From Oceanitalea sp047302425 (lineage in GTDB: Bacteria > Actinomycetota > Actinomycetes > Actinomycetales > Actinomycetaceae), in NCBI RefSeq assembly GCF_047302425.1, contig NZ_CP154855.1:2418001-2482000 (forward strand): 64,000 bases of DNA, read 5' to 3'. The translations under genes and the position numbers were made by a program. Of this stretch, positions 1 through 8,674 are shown one piece after another; positions within the stretch are counted from its first letter, which is position 1, and each line of letters begins with the position of its first letter. The notes beneath the pieces are model-generated. The model saw only the letters and a list, made by a program, of their open reading frames with translations, was not told the origin of the DNA and searched no databases.

Positions 1-1475
1 AAGCCGTCCCCGTCGACGTCGGCCGAGCTCAGCGAGTGGAAACCCTGGGTGGTGATGGAGCCGAACTCCGGGTCGGTGCCGGGGGTGCCGTGCGGGCCGG
101 CGTTGAAGGGGTTGTCCATCGGCGTCCAGCCGGAGTCGACGAACCAGCGCTCGGACAGGCTCGTGCCGTCCCAGTCGTAGGCGACGAGCGTCGAGCGCGT
201 GTAGTAGCCGCGGGCGAAGACGGCGGAGGCCTCGTCGCCGTCGAGGTAGGCGACCGTCGCGAGGAAGCGGTCCACCCGGTTGCCCGGCTCGATCCGCGAC
301 ATCGCGTAGTCGCCCCACATGAGGCCGTCGTCGTGGCGGCCCGGCTTGTAGTGGATCGTGTCGAGCTCCCGGCCACTAGCGCCGTCGAAGACGGTGAGGT
401 ACTCCGGGCCGGTGAGGATGAAGCCCTCGAAGTCGCGCAGCGCGTTGCGCGCGCTCCGTGCCGGGGCGTACACGTCGATGAAGTGGTCGACGAGCGCGGC
501 GGCGTCCGCCTCGGAGAGCGGGTAGTCGTAGGCCGGGGCGATGCCGAAAGCCTCCTCCAGCGTGGCCGGCCACCTCCCGGCGACGACCTCCGGGTGCTCG
601 TGCCAGCCGCGGAACATCCCGACGAGGTGGTCGTAGTAGTCCTCGGCGCTCATCCGGTAGTCGTCGGTATGGGCGTAGCCCGCGGCGACGTCCTCTGCCG
701 GCATGGTGATGTACCGCGCCTCGTCCTCCTGCCCGCCCGCGTAGCTGCGGGTGCCCGGGGCGGTCTTGAGCATGATCTCCGCGCGGCCGTCGCCGTCGAA
801 GTCGTAGACGAGGAACTGGGTGTAGTGCGCGCCCGCCCGGATGTTGACGCCCAGGTCGATCCGGTTGAGCAGGGTGCCGTCGAGCTCGTAGGTGTCGACG
901 TAGACGTTGCCGGTGTAGCCCACCTGGGAGACGTCCTTGGAGTTGGACGGGTCCCACTTGACGACGTACTCGTACTCGCCGTCGCCGTCGACGTCCCCGA
1001 CGCTCATGTCGTTGGCGGAGTAGGTGTAGGCCTCCCCCGCCGGCGTGACGCCGTCCGCCGGGCGCTGCAGCGGCAGCTCGAGGTAGCCGCCGTCAGCGGG
1101 CGTCACGGACTCGCTCGGTCCCGCGCCCTCGGCGGGTTCCACGGTGTACTCGGCGGCGGCACCGCCGTCGGGGTCGAGGTAGTTGGTGCTGTCCTCGACC
1201 GTCGCGAGCAGCTCCCCGTCGCGGTGGACGTGGAAGTCCGGCGCCTCGGCGCCGGACTCGGTGTAGGCGCTGACCTCGTCGCCCAGCAGGCGCCAGCTGA
1301 GGAAGGTGCCCTGCTCGGTCGACAGGGCGACCAGGCCCCGGTCGAGCTCCTCGAGGCGCGGCCCTCGCCCGTCGTCGGCGGCGGTCGCCGTGCTCACCGT
1401 GCCGAGCGCGAGTGCCGCGACGGCCCCCGCGCTCAGCAGCGTGCGCGCCGGGCGGCGCATGTCATGACTCATCAT
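1..1475 (-). CDS. Rhamnogalacturonan lyase, family PL11 (YesW-like), C-terminus outside window
   Basis: Secreted enzyme expected to cleave the rhamnose-galacturonate backbone of pectin (rhamnogalacturonan I) by beta-elimination. Frame read directly: a signal peptide (Arg-Arg, hydrophobic stretch, ATAA-type cleavage site near residue 30) precedes a beta-propeller-type sequence. It carries repeated Asp-rich calcium loops such as DVDGDG, DFDGDG and, at the window edge, ADVDGDG, typical of PL11. About 491 codons are present and the C-terminus is missing. GGGGAG at 1481-1486 supports an ATG at 1475 or 1472. It lies 26 bp downstream of the oxidoreductase gene, last in the visible operon. Family assignment is from recognition of the sequence; YesW versus the exo-acting YesX type cannot be decided without the C-terminus. 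Confidence 0.85.
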   Translation of the reverse strand, partial: MMSHDMRRPARTLLSAGAVAALALGTVSTATAADDGRGPRLEELDRGLVALSTEQGTFLSWRLLGDEVSAYTESGAEAPDFHVHRDGELLATVEDSTNYLDPDGGAAAEYTVEPAEGAGPSESVTPADGGYLELPLQRPADGVTPAGEAYTYSANDMSVGDVDGDGEYEYVVKWDPSNSKDVSQVGYTGNVYVDTYELDGTLLNRIDLGVNIRAGAHYTQFLVYDFDGDGRAEIMLKTAPGTRSYAGGQEDEARYITMPAEDVAAGYAHTDDYRMSAEDYYDHLVGMFRGWHEHPEVVAGRWPATLEEAFGIAPAYDYPLSEADAAALVDHFIDVYAPARSARNALRDFEGFILTGPEYLTVFDGASGRELDTIHYKPGRHDDGLMWGDYAMSRIEPGNRVDRFLATVAYLDGDEASAVFARGYYTRSTLVAYDWDGTSLSERWFVDSGWTPMDNPFNAGPHGTPGTDPEFGSITTQGFHSLSSADVDGDG

Positions 1476-1501
1476 CGAATCTCCCCGTCGTTGGATTGGG
1501 T

Positions 1502-2548
1502 TCAGGACACTTGTGGGACCTCGACGAAGGCGCGGGTCCGGGCGGAGGTGATCGCGGCGTCGATGAAGGCGGCAGCGGCGGCGGCCTGGCGGCCGGGTGC
1601 GGGGTTGTCCGCCCGGCCGGCGACGACGTCGGCGAAGGTCCGTGCCGGCTGCCAGGTGCGCTCGGGTTTCTCGTGGGCGGCGGCGATGGTGACGTCGACG
1701 CCGTCGGACCGGCGGAGCACCGCGCGCCCGGACATCATGTCCTGGTCGACGACCCCGTGGGTGCCCAGGTACCGCACGGCGTGCCGCTCGGCCCGTCCCG
1801 GGCCGGCCATCCCGCTCGAGCTCACGACACCGGTGCCGCCCCCGGTGAGCCGGAAGGCCGCGACGTCGTCGACGTCGACCTCCTGACCGCGGTGGTCGAC
1901 GAAGGCGGCGACCTCGGCGACCTGCCGGTCGGTGACCCAGCAGACCATGCCCATGACGTGGGTGAGCTGCGTCTGCGCCTGTCCCCCGCCGGTCTCGGCA
2001 CCGTAGCTCTCCGGGTGCTGGTCCTCGGGTGCGTCGTCAGCGTGCGGCTCGGCCTCCTCCGCGCGGGCGAAGAGCCCGCCGGTGCTCGAGCTGAACTCGG
2101 CCATGACCTGGACGAGCTCGCCGATGTCGGACTGCACGGCCTCCCGCACCAGGCGCGCGGCCGGCGTGTACTGGTCGGTGTAGCCGACCGCGAGCTGCAG
2201 GCCCGCCCGCTCGGCCCGGGCGACGAGGTCGGCGGCGTCCTGCGCCGTCGTCGTCAGGGGCTTCTCGACGAAGACGTGCCACCCGCGGTCCAACGCCTCC
2301 GCGGCGAGCTCGTGGTGGGTGGTGTGAGGGGTCGCGACGAGCACGCCGTCGACGCCGACCCTCTCGAGCTCCGCAAGCTCGGTGACGACTTCCGCGACGC
2401 CGTGCCGCTCGGCGAGCTCGGCCGCCCGCTCGCGCTGCGGGTCGCACAGGGCCACCAGCCGCGCGCCGTCGTAGGCGGCCAGCGAGGGGACGTGGTGGTT
2501 GGCCGACCACCAGCCCGCGCCGACGACGGCGAGACGCGGCGCGGTCAC
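1502..2548 (-). CDS. Gfo/Idh/MocA family oxidoreductase
   Basis: NAD(P)-dependent sugar dehydrogenase, 348 residues. The N-terminal Rossmann fold starts at once (RLAVVGAGWW), followed by the family's EKPL motif near residue 95 and a C-terminal alpha/beta domain. The GTG start at 2548 overlaps the stop of the DUF624 gene by four bases (GTGA), so translation is probably coupled. Placed between the transporter genes and the PL11 lyase, it probably oxidises or epimerises a sugar released from rhamnogalacturonan oligosaccharides, but the substrate is not visible in the sequence. Confidence 0.85.
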   Translation of the reverse strand: MTAPRLAVVGAGWWSANHHVPSLAAYDGARLVALCDPQRERAAELAERHGVAEVVTELAELERVGVDGVLVATPHTTHHELAAEALDRGWHVFVEKPLTTTAQDAADLVARAERAGLQLAVGYTDQYTPAARLVREAVQSDIGELVQVMAEFSSSTGGLFARAEEAEPHADDAPEDQHPESYGAETGGGQAQTQLTHVMGMVCWVTDRQVAEVAAFVDHRGQEVDVDDVAAFRLTGGGTGVVSSSGMAGPGRAERHAVRYLGTHGVVDQDMMSGRAVLRRSDGVDVTIAAAHEKPERTWQPARTFADVVAGRADNPAPGRQAAAAAAFIDAAITSARTRAFVEVPQVS

Positions 2549-3144
2549 CGCCGCCCGCCCGCGCGGTACTCGACCCCGACGACGGCCAGGCACAGCAGCC
2601 CGGGGACGACGAGGAGCAGCGGCGTGAGCATCCAGACCATGACGCCGCACAGGAGGACGGCGGACAGGAGCAGGACCGAGCCGGCGAGGTCCGCGGTCGA
2701 CGCGGCGGCGGCCGCGCGGAGGTTCGCACCCCAGTGCCGCTCGCGGGACCAGGACCCGGCCGCCCGCAGGACGACGACGACGGCGCAGGCGGCGACGGCG
2801 GCGCTCACGACCCGGACGAGCGTGCCGCCCGGCAGCGCTCCCCCGGCGGCGACCGCGCTGTTGAGGTCGAGGACGAGGAGGAGGGCGAGGAGCCCGAGGG
2901 AGACGAGCCAGCCGCCCGAGCGGAGGGCGCGACGGACGTCGGCCCACAGCTCGGCGAGGGAGTCCGGGCGGGCCTCGAGGTGGCGCCGCAGGTGCCCCGC
3001 GCCGGCAGCCAGCGCCGGCACGAGCGTGACGAGCGGGAGGCTGAGCACGAAGAGCACCATCCCGGTGAGCAGCACCTCGCTGAAGAAGGCGAATCCCGAG
3101 GTGCCGTGCGGCAGCCTCCTGTCCCTCACCGCTCCCACGCTCAT
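2545..3144 (-). CDS. yesL: DUF624 (YesL-like) membrane protein
   Basis: Integral membrane protein of 199 residues with about five hydrophobic segments (FFSEVLLTGMVLFVLSLPLV near residue 20, others near 80, 115, 150 and 175). DUF624 proteins are typically encoded beside oligosaccharide ABC permeases, as YesL is in the B. subtilis rhamnogalacturonan cluster; their exact role is unknown. The ATG at 3144 overlaps the upstream permease stop (ATGA) and the end overlaps the next gene, so it is locked into the operon. Confidence 0.8.
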   Translation of the reverse strand: MSVGAVRDRRLPHGTSGFAFFSEVLLTGMVLFVLSLPLVTLVPALAAGAGHLRRHLEARPDSLAELWADVRRALRSGGWLVSLGLLALLLVLDLNSAVAAGGALPGGTLVRVVSAAVAACAVVVVLRAAGSWSRERHWGANLRAAAAASTADLAGSVLLLSAVLLCGVMVWMLTPLLLVVPGLLCLAVVGVEYRAGGRR

Positions 3145-4052
3145 CCCTTGAGGCCCTGGGTCGCCACGCCCTCGACGATGTGCCGCTGGAAGAGGATGAA
3201 GAAGAGCAGCACGGGCACGAGCGCGAGGACGGCCATCGCCATCTGCGCGCCGTAGTCGGAGACGCTCGTCTGGTCGACGAACAGCCGCAGCGCGATCGGC
3301 AGCGTCGCCAGCTCGGGGTTCTTGAGGTAGAGCAGCGGCCCGAAGAAGTCGTTCCAGCTCCAGATGAAGGAGAAGATCGACGCGGTGACGAGGGCCGGCT
3401 TCATCAGCGGCAGCATGATCGAGGTGAAGATCCGCACGTGGCCGGCGCCGTCGATGCGCGCCGCCTCGTCCAGCTCGCGCGGCAGGTTGCGCATGAACTG
3501 GACCATGAGGAAGACGAAGAACGCGTCCGTCGCCAGGTACTTGCCGATGACGAGCGGGACGAAGGTGTTCACCAGCCCGAGCTCGTTGAAGACGATGTAC
3601 TGCGGGATGATGACGACGTGGAACGGCAGCAGCAGCGTGCCGATCATCAGCGCGAACCAGATGTTGCGGCCCGGGAAGTCGAGCCGGGCGAAGGCGTAGG
3701 CCGTGACCGACGAGGACACGAGCACGCCGACGACGGTGAGCACCGCGAGCACGACGGAGTTCTGCACGAAGGTCCAGAAGGACACCCCGCCGATGCCCTC
3801 GAGCGCGGTGAGGTAGTTCTGGCCCGTGCCGTCGGCCGGGATGAGGCTGACGTTGCCGACGATGTCGTTCGAGGGCTTGAAGGACGACATGAGCATCCAC
3901 AGGCCGGGGTAGAGCACCACGGCCGTGAGGACGAGCATCATGAGGTGGAAGGCGAGCCGCTTCCCGGTGCGTCGGGGCCGGCGTCGCTCGGTCTGCTCCG
4001 TGACCGGCACCTGGCCCGCGGGGACCGGCGCGGTGGTCGTTGCCGTACTCAC
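3141..4052 (-). CDS. Carbohydrate ABC transporter permease, MalG/YesQ type
   Basis: Inner-membrane permease of 303 residues with six predicted membrane spans and the cytoplasmic EAA loop (DEAARIDGAG) that docks the ATPase. The ending HIVEGVATQGLKG is characteristic of MalG-type subunits. GTG at 4052 overlaps the stop of the companion permease (GTGA), with GGGGAG just upstream; this start avoids a 30-residue non-conserved extension. It works with the neighbouring MalF-type permease and lipoprotein. No ATPase gene is in this operon, so a shared MsmK/MsmX-like ATPase encoded elsewhere is expected. The substrate is inferred to be a rhamnogalacturonan oligosaccharide from the PL11/YesL context. 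Confidence 0.9.
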   Translation of the reverse strand: MSTATTTAPVPAGQVPVTEQTERRRPRRTGKRLAFHLMMLVLTAVVLYPGLWMLMSSFKPSNDIVGNVSLIPADGTGQNYLTALEGIGGVSFWTFVQNSVVLAVLTVVGVLVSSSVTAYAFARLDFPGRNIWFALMIGTLLLPFHVVIIPQYIVFNELGLVNTFVPLVIGKYLATDAFFVFLMVQFMRNLPRELDEAARIDGAGHVRIFTSIMLPLMKPALVTASIFSFIWSWNDFFGPLLYLKNPELATLPIALRLFVDQTSVSDYGAQMAMAVLALVPVLLFFILFQRHIVEGVATQGLKG

Positions 4053-5005
4053 TTCGACTCCCCGCTGTAGTGGACCCAGGCCCGCGAGCTGCGGAACAGG
4101 CCGGCCGTGATGAGGCCGACGACGAGAACGAGCACCCACGCCATCGCCGAGGCGTAGCCCATGTCGAACTGCGTGAAGCCCTTGATGTAGAGGTAGAGCG
4201 TGTAGAACAGCGTCGAGTCGGCCGGGCTGCCGGTGCCGTTGGAGATGATGAACGCCGAGGCGAAGATCTGGAAGGCGTTGACCGTCTCGAGCAGCAGGTT
4301 GAAGAAGAGGACCGGCGAGAGCATCGGGATGGTGATCTTGAGGAACTTGCGCACCGGACCGGCGCCGTCCACCGAGGCCGCCTCGTAGAGCTCGGGCGGG
4401 ATCTGCTTGAGGCCGGCGAGGAAGATGACCATCGGCGCACCGAACTGCCAGACCGTGAGCAGGATGAACATCGGCATCGTCTTGCTCGGGTCACCGACCC
4501 AGCCGCCCCAGTCGAGGCCGACGGAGCGTCCCATCCGGTCGACGATGCCCTCGTCGATGAACATCGCCTTCCAGACGATGGCGACGGAGACGCTCGCGCC
4601 GATGAGCGAGGGTGCGTAGAACACCGAGCGGTAGAAGCCGCCGCCCCCGAGCTTGGTGTTGAGGAGCATCGCCACCCCCAGCGCAGCCGCCAGCTTGATC
4701 GGCGTGCCGAGGAAGACGTAGATGGCGGTCACCTTGGCGGAGGTGAGGTAGCGCGGGTCGGAGAACATCCGCTCGAAGTTCTCCAGACCGATCCACTCCG
4801 GTGGGGAGAAGAGGTCGTAGTCCGTGAAGGCCAGGTACAGCGAGGCCAGCATCGGCAGGGCCGTCAGCGCGAAGAAGCCGATCAGCCAGGGACTGAGAAA
4901 CGCGTAACCAGCCTTGGTCTCCCGGCCCAGCGGCCGCCTGCCCTTGATCGCAGGCGGCCGCGGGACGGTGACCTGAGGAGGTAGCGCCTCGGTGGGAAGT
5001 GCCAC
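4049..5005 (-). CDS. Carbohydrate ABC transporter permease, MalF/YesP type
   Basis: Permease of 318 residues with a cytoplasmic N-terminus, six membrane spans and an EAA loop (YEAASVDGAG). The sequence AGYAFLSPWLIGF marks the start of membrane segment 1, as in LplB/YesP. The GTG start at 5005 is preceded by GAGGGGA. It follows the binding-protein gene by 29 bp and overlaps the next permease by four bases. It pairs with the MalG-type subunit to form the import channel. Confidence 0.9.
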   Translation of the reverse strand: MALPTEALPPQVTVPRPPAIKGRRPLGRETKAGYAFLSPWLIGFFALTALPMLASLYLAFTDYDLFSPPEWIGLENFERMFSDPRYLTSAKVTAIYVFLGTPIKLAAALGVAMLLNTKLGGGGFYRSVFYAPSLIGASVSVAIVWKAMFIDEGIVDRMGRSVGLDWGGWVGDPSKTMPMFILLTVWQFGAPMVIFLAGLKQIPPELYEAASVDGAGPVRKFLKITIPMLSPVLFFNLLLETVNAFQIFASAFIISNGTGSPADSTLFYTLYLYIKGFTQFDMGYASAMAWVLVLVVGLITAGLFRSSRAWVHYSGESK

Positions 5006-5034
5006 GAGTCTTTCCCCTCGTTACGGTGCGGTGG

Positions 5035-6339
5035 TCAGTTGAGCAGCTGCTCGGCCTCGGCGAACCACGCGTCGACGAACTCGTCCACGGTGATCGACCC
5101 GAGGCCCAGCTCCTCCGAGAGGCGCAGGTAGGTGGCCTCGAGGGAGCCGAAGCCCTCGACCGGCTGCGGCACCGTGGCGGTGATGTCGTCCGCGACGGCC
5201 TCCTCGTACTCGGCGACCATGGCGTCCACGCCCTCGAGCGTCACACCGTCGCGCTGGGTCTCGGAGGCGGGCAGGCCGCGGCTGGTGCCGAAGATGCCGC
5301 CGACCTCGGGGTCGTTGGTGAGGAAGTCGACGAGCAGGGCCGCGGCCTCCGGCTCCTCGCTGTTCGCGGCGACCGACAGGAACATCGCGGGCTTGCTGAA
5401 CAGCGCCTTCTCGCCGTCCTCGCTCGAGGGCGGCACGAGCAGGCCCATGTCCTCGGTGCCGCTGTCGGCGATCGCGAGGGAGATCATGTTGTCCCAGTTG
5501 AACTCGGTGGCCACCTGGTTGTTGGTGAAGCCGGTCTTGGGCGCGAGCTGGATCGTGCGGTCCGTGGGGAAGGTCTGGCCGCCCTCACGGAGCTCGGCGG
5601 TGGACTCGAGCCACTCGGCCATGTCCTCCTCGGTGAAGGCGATGCCCTCGTCGTTGAAGACCTCGTTGCCCTGCTGGGTCATGTGCAGCGCGAACATCCA
5701 GAAGACGCCGCTGTAGTCCATGCCGCCGTAGAGCTGGGGGTCCAGCCCGGCGCCAGCCTCGGAGGCGGCGGTGATCCACTCGTTGTACTCCGACCACGTG
5801 TAGTCCTCGGAGGGGACCTCGACGCCGAGCTGGTCGAGCACGGTCTGGTTGTAGTGGAGGGAGAGCACGTTGGTGCCGGTGGGGATGGCGTAGGTGGCCT
5901 CACCGAGCTGGCCGGAGGCGAGCACCGTCTCCTCCATGGCGGAGACGTCGATGTACTCGTCGAGGTAGGGCTCGAGGTCGAGGAGCTGGTTGCGCTCGCC
6001 GAACTGGCGCAGGTAGGACAGGTCCATCTGGACGATGTCCGGGAGGCTGGAGCTCGCGGCCTCGGTGGCGCGCGCGGGCCAGTAGTCGTTCCACGCGGCG
6101 AAGTTCAGCTGGACGTCGATGTTCGGGTACTCCTCGTTGAAGAGGTCGATCGACTCCTGGTAGCGGGCCGCGCGGTCGTCGTTGCCCCACACCGTCATCG
6201 AGAGGGTGACCGGCTCCTCGGTGTCGAACTCCTCGGCGGGAGGGGCGTCCTGGCCCTCGCTGTCGCCGCCGCCACAGGCGGCGAGCAGCAGGGCGGTGGC
6301 GGCAGCCGCCGCCGGGATCGTCATAGCTCTGCGCTTCAT
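5035..6339 (-). CDS. Extracellular sugar-binding lipoprotein (YesO-like)
   Basis: Family 1 solute-binding protein of 434 residues that captures the sugar outside the membrane. It has a lipoprotein signal (MKRR, hydrophobic core, LLLAAC lipobox with Cys near residue 21) followed by a Ser/Gly/Glu linker and a two-lobe binding fold with the typical TLSMTVWGNDD opening. GAGAGG lies seven bases before the ATG. First gene of the pectin operon; two LacI-type operator sequences lie 65-110 bp upstream. Substrate inferred from context only. Confidence 0.9.
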   Translation of the reverse strand: MKRRAMTIPAAAAATALLLAACGGGDSEGQDAPPAEEFDTEEPVTLSMTVWGNDDRAARYQESIDLFNEEYPNIDVQLNFAAWNDYWPARATEAASSSLPDIVQMDLSYLRQFGERNQLLDLEPYLDEYIDVSAMEETVLASGQLGEATYAIPTGTNVLSLHYNQTVLDQLGVEVPSEDYTWSEYNEWITAASEAGAGLDPQLYGGMDYSGVFWMFALHMTQQGNEVFNDEGIAFTEEDMAEWLESTAELREGGQTFPTDRTIQLAPKTGFTNNQVATEFNWDNMISLAIADSGTEDMGLLVPPSSEDGEKALFSKPAMFLSVAANSEEPEAAALLVDFLTNDPEVGGIFGTSRGLPASETQRDGVTLEGVDAMVAEYEEAVADDITATVPQPVEGFGSLEATYLRLSEELGLGSITVDEFVDAWFAEAEQLLN

Positions 6340-6403
6340 CGGTGAGCCTCTCTGCTCTCAGGCGCCGTCGGGGGGAGTCGGGCGCCGGTCTCAACGGCGT
6401 AGG

Positions 6404-6415
6404 TGAATCGGTACA
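6404..6415. promoter_or_regulatory. LacI-type operator, copy 1
   Basis: TGAATCGGTACA, an imperfect palindrome centred on CG with the TGNANC half-site usual for LacI-family operators. It is upstream of the binding-protein gene that opens the pectin operon and 32 bp (about three helical turns) from a second copy. The link to the LacI gene at 11347 is inferred from sequence similarity. Confidence 0.55.
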
Positions 6416-6435
6416 AGCGAGTGTACCGGCCCGAC

Positions 6436-6447
6436 TGAATCGTTACA
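6436..6447. promoter_or_regulatory. LacI-type operator, copy 2
   Basis: TGAATCGTTACA; on the other strand TGTAACGATTCA, whose first seven bases recur in the site before the LacI gene itself. Same phase as copy 1, so cooperative binding is possible. Confidence 0.55.
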
Positions 6448-6485
6448 ACACTCTGGGCGAGCGCTTACCGCCCGGACGTGCCGTC

Positions 6486-6538
6486 GGCCCCGCCGGGCGG
6501 GCACCGGCCTCTCGGGCCGGTGCCCGCCCGGCGGGGCC
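6486..6538 (-). terminator. Very long GC hairpin after the rhamnose transporter operon
   Basis: Perfect 24-bp inverted repeat (6486-6509 and 6515-6538) with a five-base TCTCG loop, 13 bases past the stop of the rhamnose-binding protein gene. There is no T-run after it, which is common for terminators in very GC-rich actinobacteria. It separates the two sugar operons. Confidence 0.75.
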
Positions 6539-6551
6539 GGCGGGAGCGGGG

Positions 6552-7619
6552 TCAGAAGTCGAAGTCGTCGATGTTGTCCGCGTTGAAGCGCGTCGGCGGG
6601 CCGAGGACGATGACGCCGTCGGGGCCGACGGTGTACTCCCCCAGCTCACCGGCGGTGAAGGTGTCGCCCTCGCCGCTGATCATCCCCGAGGCAAGCGCCG
6701 CGCCGGTCCAGGCGGCGAGCTCGCCGAGGGCGCCCGGGTCCCACAGCGCGAACTCGGTGACGGTCCCGTCCTCGACGTACTCGCGCATGTCGTTCGGCGT
6801 GCCGAGGCCGGTGACCGCGACGTCGTAGTCCGAGCCCTGGACGTAGCGCGCGGCGGCGAGGATGCCGACCGTCGTCGGGGCGACGATGACCTCGAGGTCC
6901 GGGTAGGACTGGAGCAGGCCCTGGGTCTCGGCGAAGGACTTCTCGTCCTCGTCGTCGCCGTAGGCGGTGGCGACGAGCTCGAGGTCCGCGTAGTCGGGGT
7001 TGTTCTCGAGCTCCTCCTCCATCACGGCGATCCACGCGTTCTGGTTGGCGGCGTTGGCGGTCGCGGACAGGACGGCGATCTGGCCGTCCCCGTCGGCCTG
7101 CTCGGCGGCCATCTCGACGAGCGCCTTGCCGACCTCCTCGTTGTCCACCTGGCTGACGAACAGGTCGCGGCAGGAGGGGTCGACGTCGGAGTCGAAGGTG
7201 ACGATCGCGGCGCCCCCGGCGCTGGCCTGGTCCAGGGAGGAGCACAGCGCGTTGGGGTCGTTGGCGGAGAGCAGGATGGCGTCCACGCCCTGCTGGGAGA
7301 GCGTGTCGATGTAGCTGACCTGCGAGGAGGCCGAGGCGTCCGAGGGGCCGGTGTACTCGTAGGTGCCGCCGAGCTCGGTGACCACCGCCTCCGCCCCCTC
7401 CGAGGAGGTCTCGAAGTACGGGTTGTTCACCGACTTCGGCAGCATGGTGATGGCCAGGCCCTCGGCGAAGTCCTCGGCCTGCTCACCGGATCCCTGAGTC
7501 TCCTCCGCGGGGCCGCCGGTGTCCTCCTCCACGCTGTCCTGCGTGGTGCCGCCGCAGGCGGTGAGGGCCAGGGCCAGGCCCATGGCCAGGGCGACGGAGC
7601 GTCGTTGCGTCCTTGTCAT
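6552..7619 (-). CDS. rhaS: Rhamnose ABC transporter substrate-binding lipoprotein RhaS
   Basis: Periplasmic-binding-protein-fold lipoprotein of 355 residues. The lipobox ALTAC lies near residue 22. The sequence matches the rhamnose-binding family: NNPYFETSSEGA, YTGPSDASASSQ, LLSANDPNALCSSL, IVTFDSDVDPSCRD, and the ending RFNADNIDDFDF. Related to, but distinguishable from, the autoinducer-2 binding protein LsrB. ATG at 7619 has AAAGGAAG at ideal distance; an ATG at 7634 that overlaps the permease stop is the alternative. Last gene of the operon, followed by the hairpin. Confidence 0.88.
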   Translation of the reverse strand: MTRTQRRSVALAMGLALALTACGGTTQDSVEEDTGGPAEETQGSGEQAEDFAEGLAITMLPKSVNNPYFETSSEGAEAVVTELGGTYEYTGPSDASASSQVSYIDTLSQQGVDAILLSANDPNALCSSLDQASAGGAAIVTFDSDVDPSCRDLFVSQVDNEEVGKALVEMAAEQADGDGQIAVLSATANAANQNAWIAVMEEELENNPDYADLELVATAYGDDEDEKSFAETQGLLQSYPDLEVIVAPTTVGILAAARYVQGSDYDVAVTGLGTPNDMREYVEDGTVTEFALWDPGALGELAAWTGAALASGMISGEGDTFTAGELGEYTVGPDGVIVLGPPTRFNADNIDDFDF

Positions 7620-7630
7620 GGCACTTCCTT

Positions 7631-8674
7631 TCATCGTGCCGCGGGTGCGGCGCTGGGGGCGGGCGGGCGGCGTCGGCGCAGAGCGCGGCGGCCGCGGGCC
7701 AGCAGGTTGGGCAGCAGGACGGAGATGATGAGCAGGGAGCCGGTGACGACGGTGAGCGCCTCGGTGGAGATCCGCTCGAGCCGCAGCGCGTTCTGCAGCG
7801 ACATGAGCAGGACGACGCCGGCGAGCACGCCGGGCAGCGAGCCCTTGCCGCCGAAGATCGACACCCCGCCGAGCAGCACGGCCGCGACGACCGTGAGCTC
7901 GAGCCCGAAGGCGTTGTCGCCGCGGGCACTCGCGTAGCGCATCGTCCAGAAGGCGCCGACGAGTCCGGCGACCGCGCCGGAGGTGACGAAGAGCAGGAAG
8001 CGGGTGCGCCGGACCCGGATGCCCGCGTACGCGGCCGCGGTGGCGTTGGCACCGATCGCGTAGATCGCGCGGCCCGCGGGGGTCGCGTGGAGGACGACGG
8101 CGAACACGGCGGCCAGCACGACGAGGGCGGGCAGGATGTTGGGCATCCACCCGACCGAGCCGATGGTCCAGCCGGTGAAGGAGCGCGGGAAGGAGGCGAC
8201 GGCGCTGTCCCCGAGCAGGACGTAGGACAGCCCCCGGTACAGCGCGAGGGTGCCGATGGTGACGGCCAGTGCGGGCAGCCCGAGCCCGGCGACGAGGGCA
8301 CCGTTGACCGCGCCGAGCACGGCACCGAGGACGACGGCGAGCACGAGGATCGTCTCGAGCGGCAGCCCCGCGTTCCACATGACGCCGATCGCGCTGGAGG
8401 TCAGCCCGACCATCGAGGCCACCGACAGGTCGATGTCGCCGGTGACGATGATGAGCGTCATCGGCAGGGCGAGCACGAGGATCGGGGCGAGGTCGAGGAC
8501 GAGGAAGCCGAGGTTGCGCGCGGTGCCGAAGTGCTCGACCCCGAGCGAGGCGGCGACGAGGAATACGAGGGTGACCGCGATGATCGCGGCGTCCCAGCCC
8601 AGCCCCCGGCGGCCGCGGCGCACCGGGGCGGTGGGAGCGGTGTCGGCGGTGCGGGGCGAGGTGTCAACCGACAT
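7631..8674 (-). CDS. rhaQ: Rhamnose ABC transporter permease
   Basis: Branched-chain/ribose-type permease of 347 residues with about nine hydrophobic segments. The conserved GDIDLSVASMVGL motif lies in its first third, and VVAAVLLGGVSIFGGKGSLPG near residue 260 is diagnostic for the ribose/rhamnose permease family. ATG at 8674 is preceded by GGAAGG and overlaps the previous permease gene by 11 bases. Arg-rich C-terminal tail. RhaP versus RhaQ is assigned only from gene order. Confidence 0.85.
   Translation of the reverse strand: MSVDTSPRTADTAPTAPVRRGRRGLGWDAAIIAVTLVFLVAASLGVEHFGTARNLGFLVLDLAPILVLALPMTLIIVTGDIDLSVASMVGLTSSAIGVMWNAGLPLETILVLAVVLGAVLGAVNGALVAGLGLPALAVTIGTLALYRGLSYVLLGDSAVASFPRSFTGWTIGSVGWMPNILPALVVLAAVFAVVLHATPAGRAIYAIGANATAAAYAGIRVRRTRFLLFVTSGAVAGLVGAFWTMRYASARGDNAFGLELTVVAAVLLGGVSIFGGKGSLPGVLAGVVLLMSLQNALRLERISTEALTVVTGSLLIISVLLPNLLARGRRALRRRRPPAPSAAPAAR

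Noticed and set aside
36..3255. Long open frames on the plus strand opposite the pectin operon
   Set aside because: They are antisense to genes with clear family motifs; their Arg/Val/Gly-rich translations reflect GC codon bias only.
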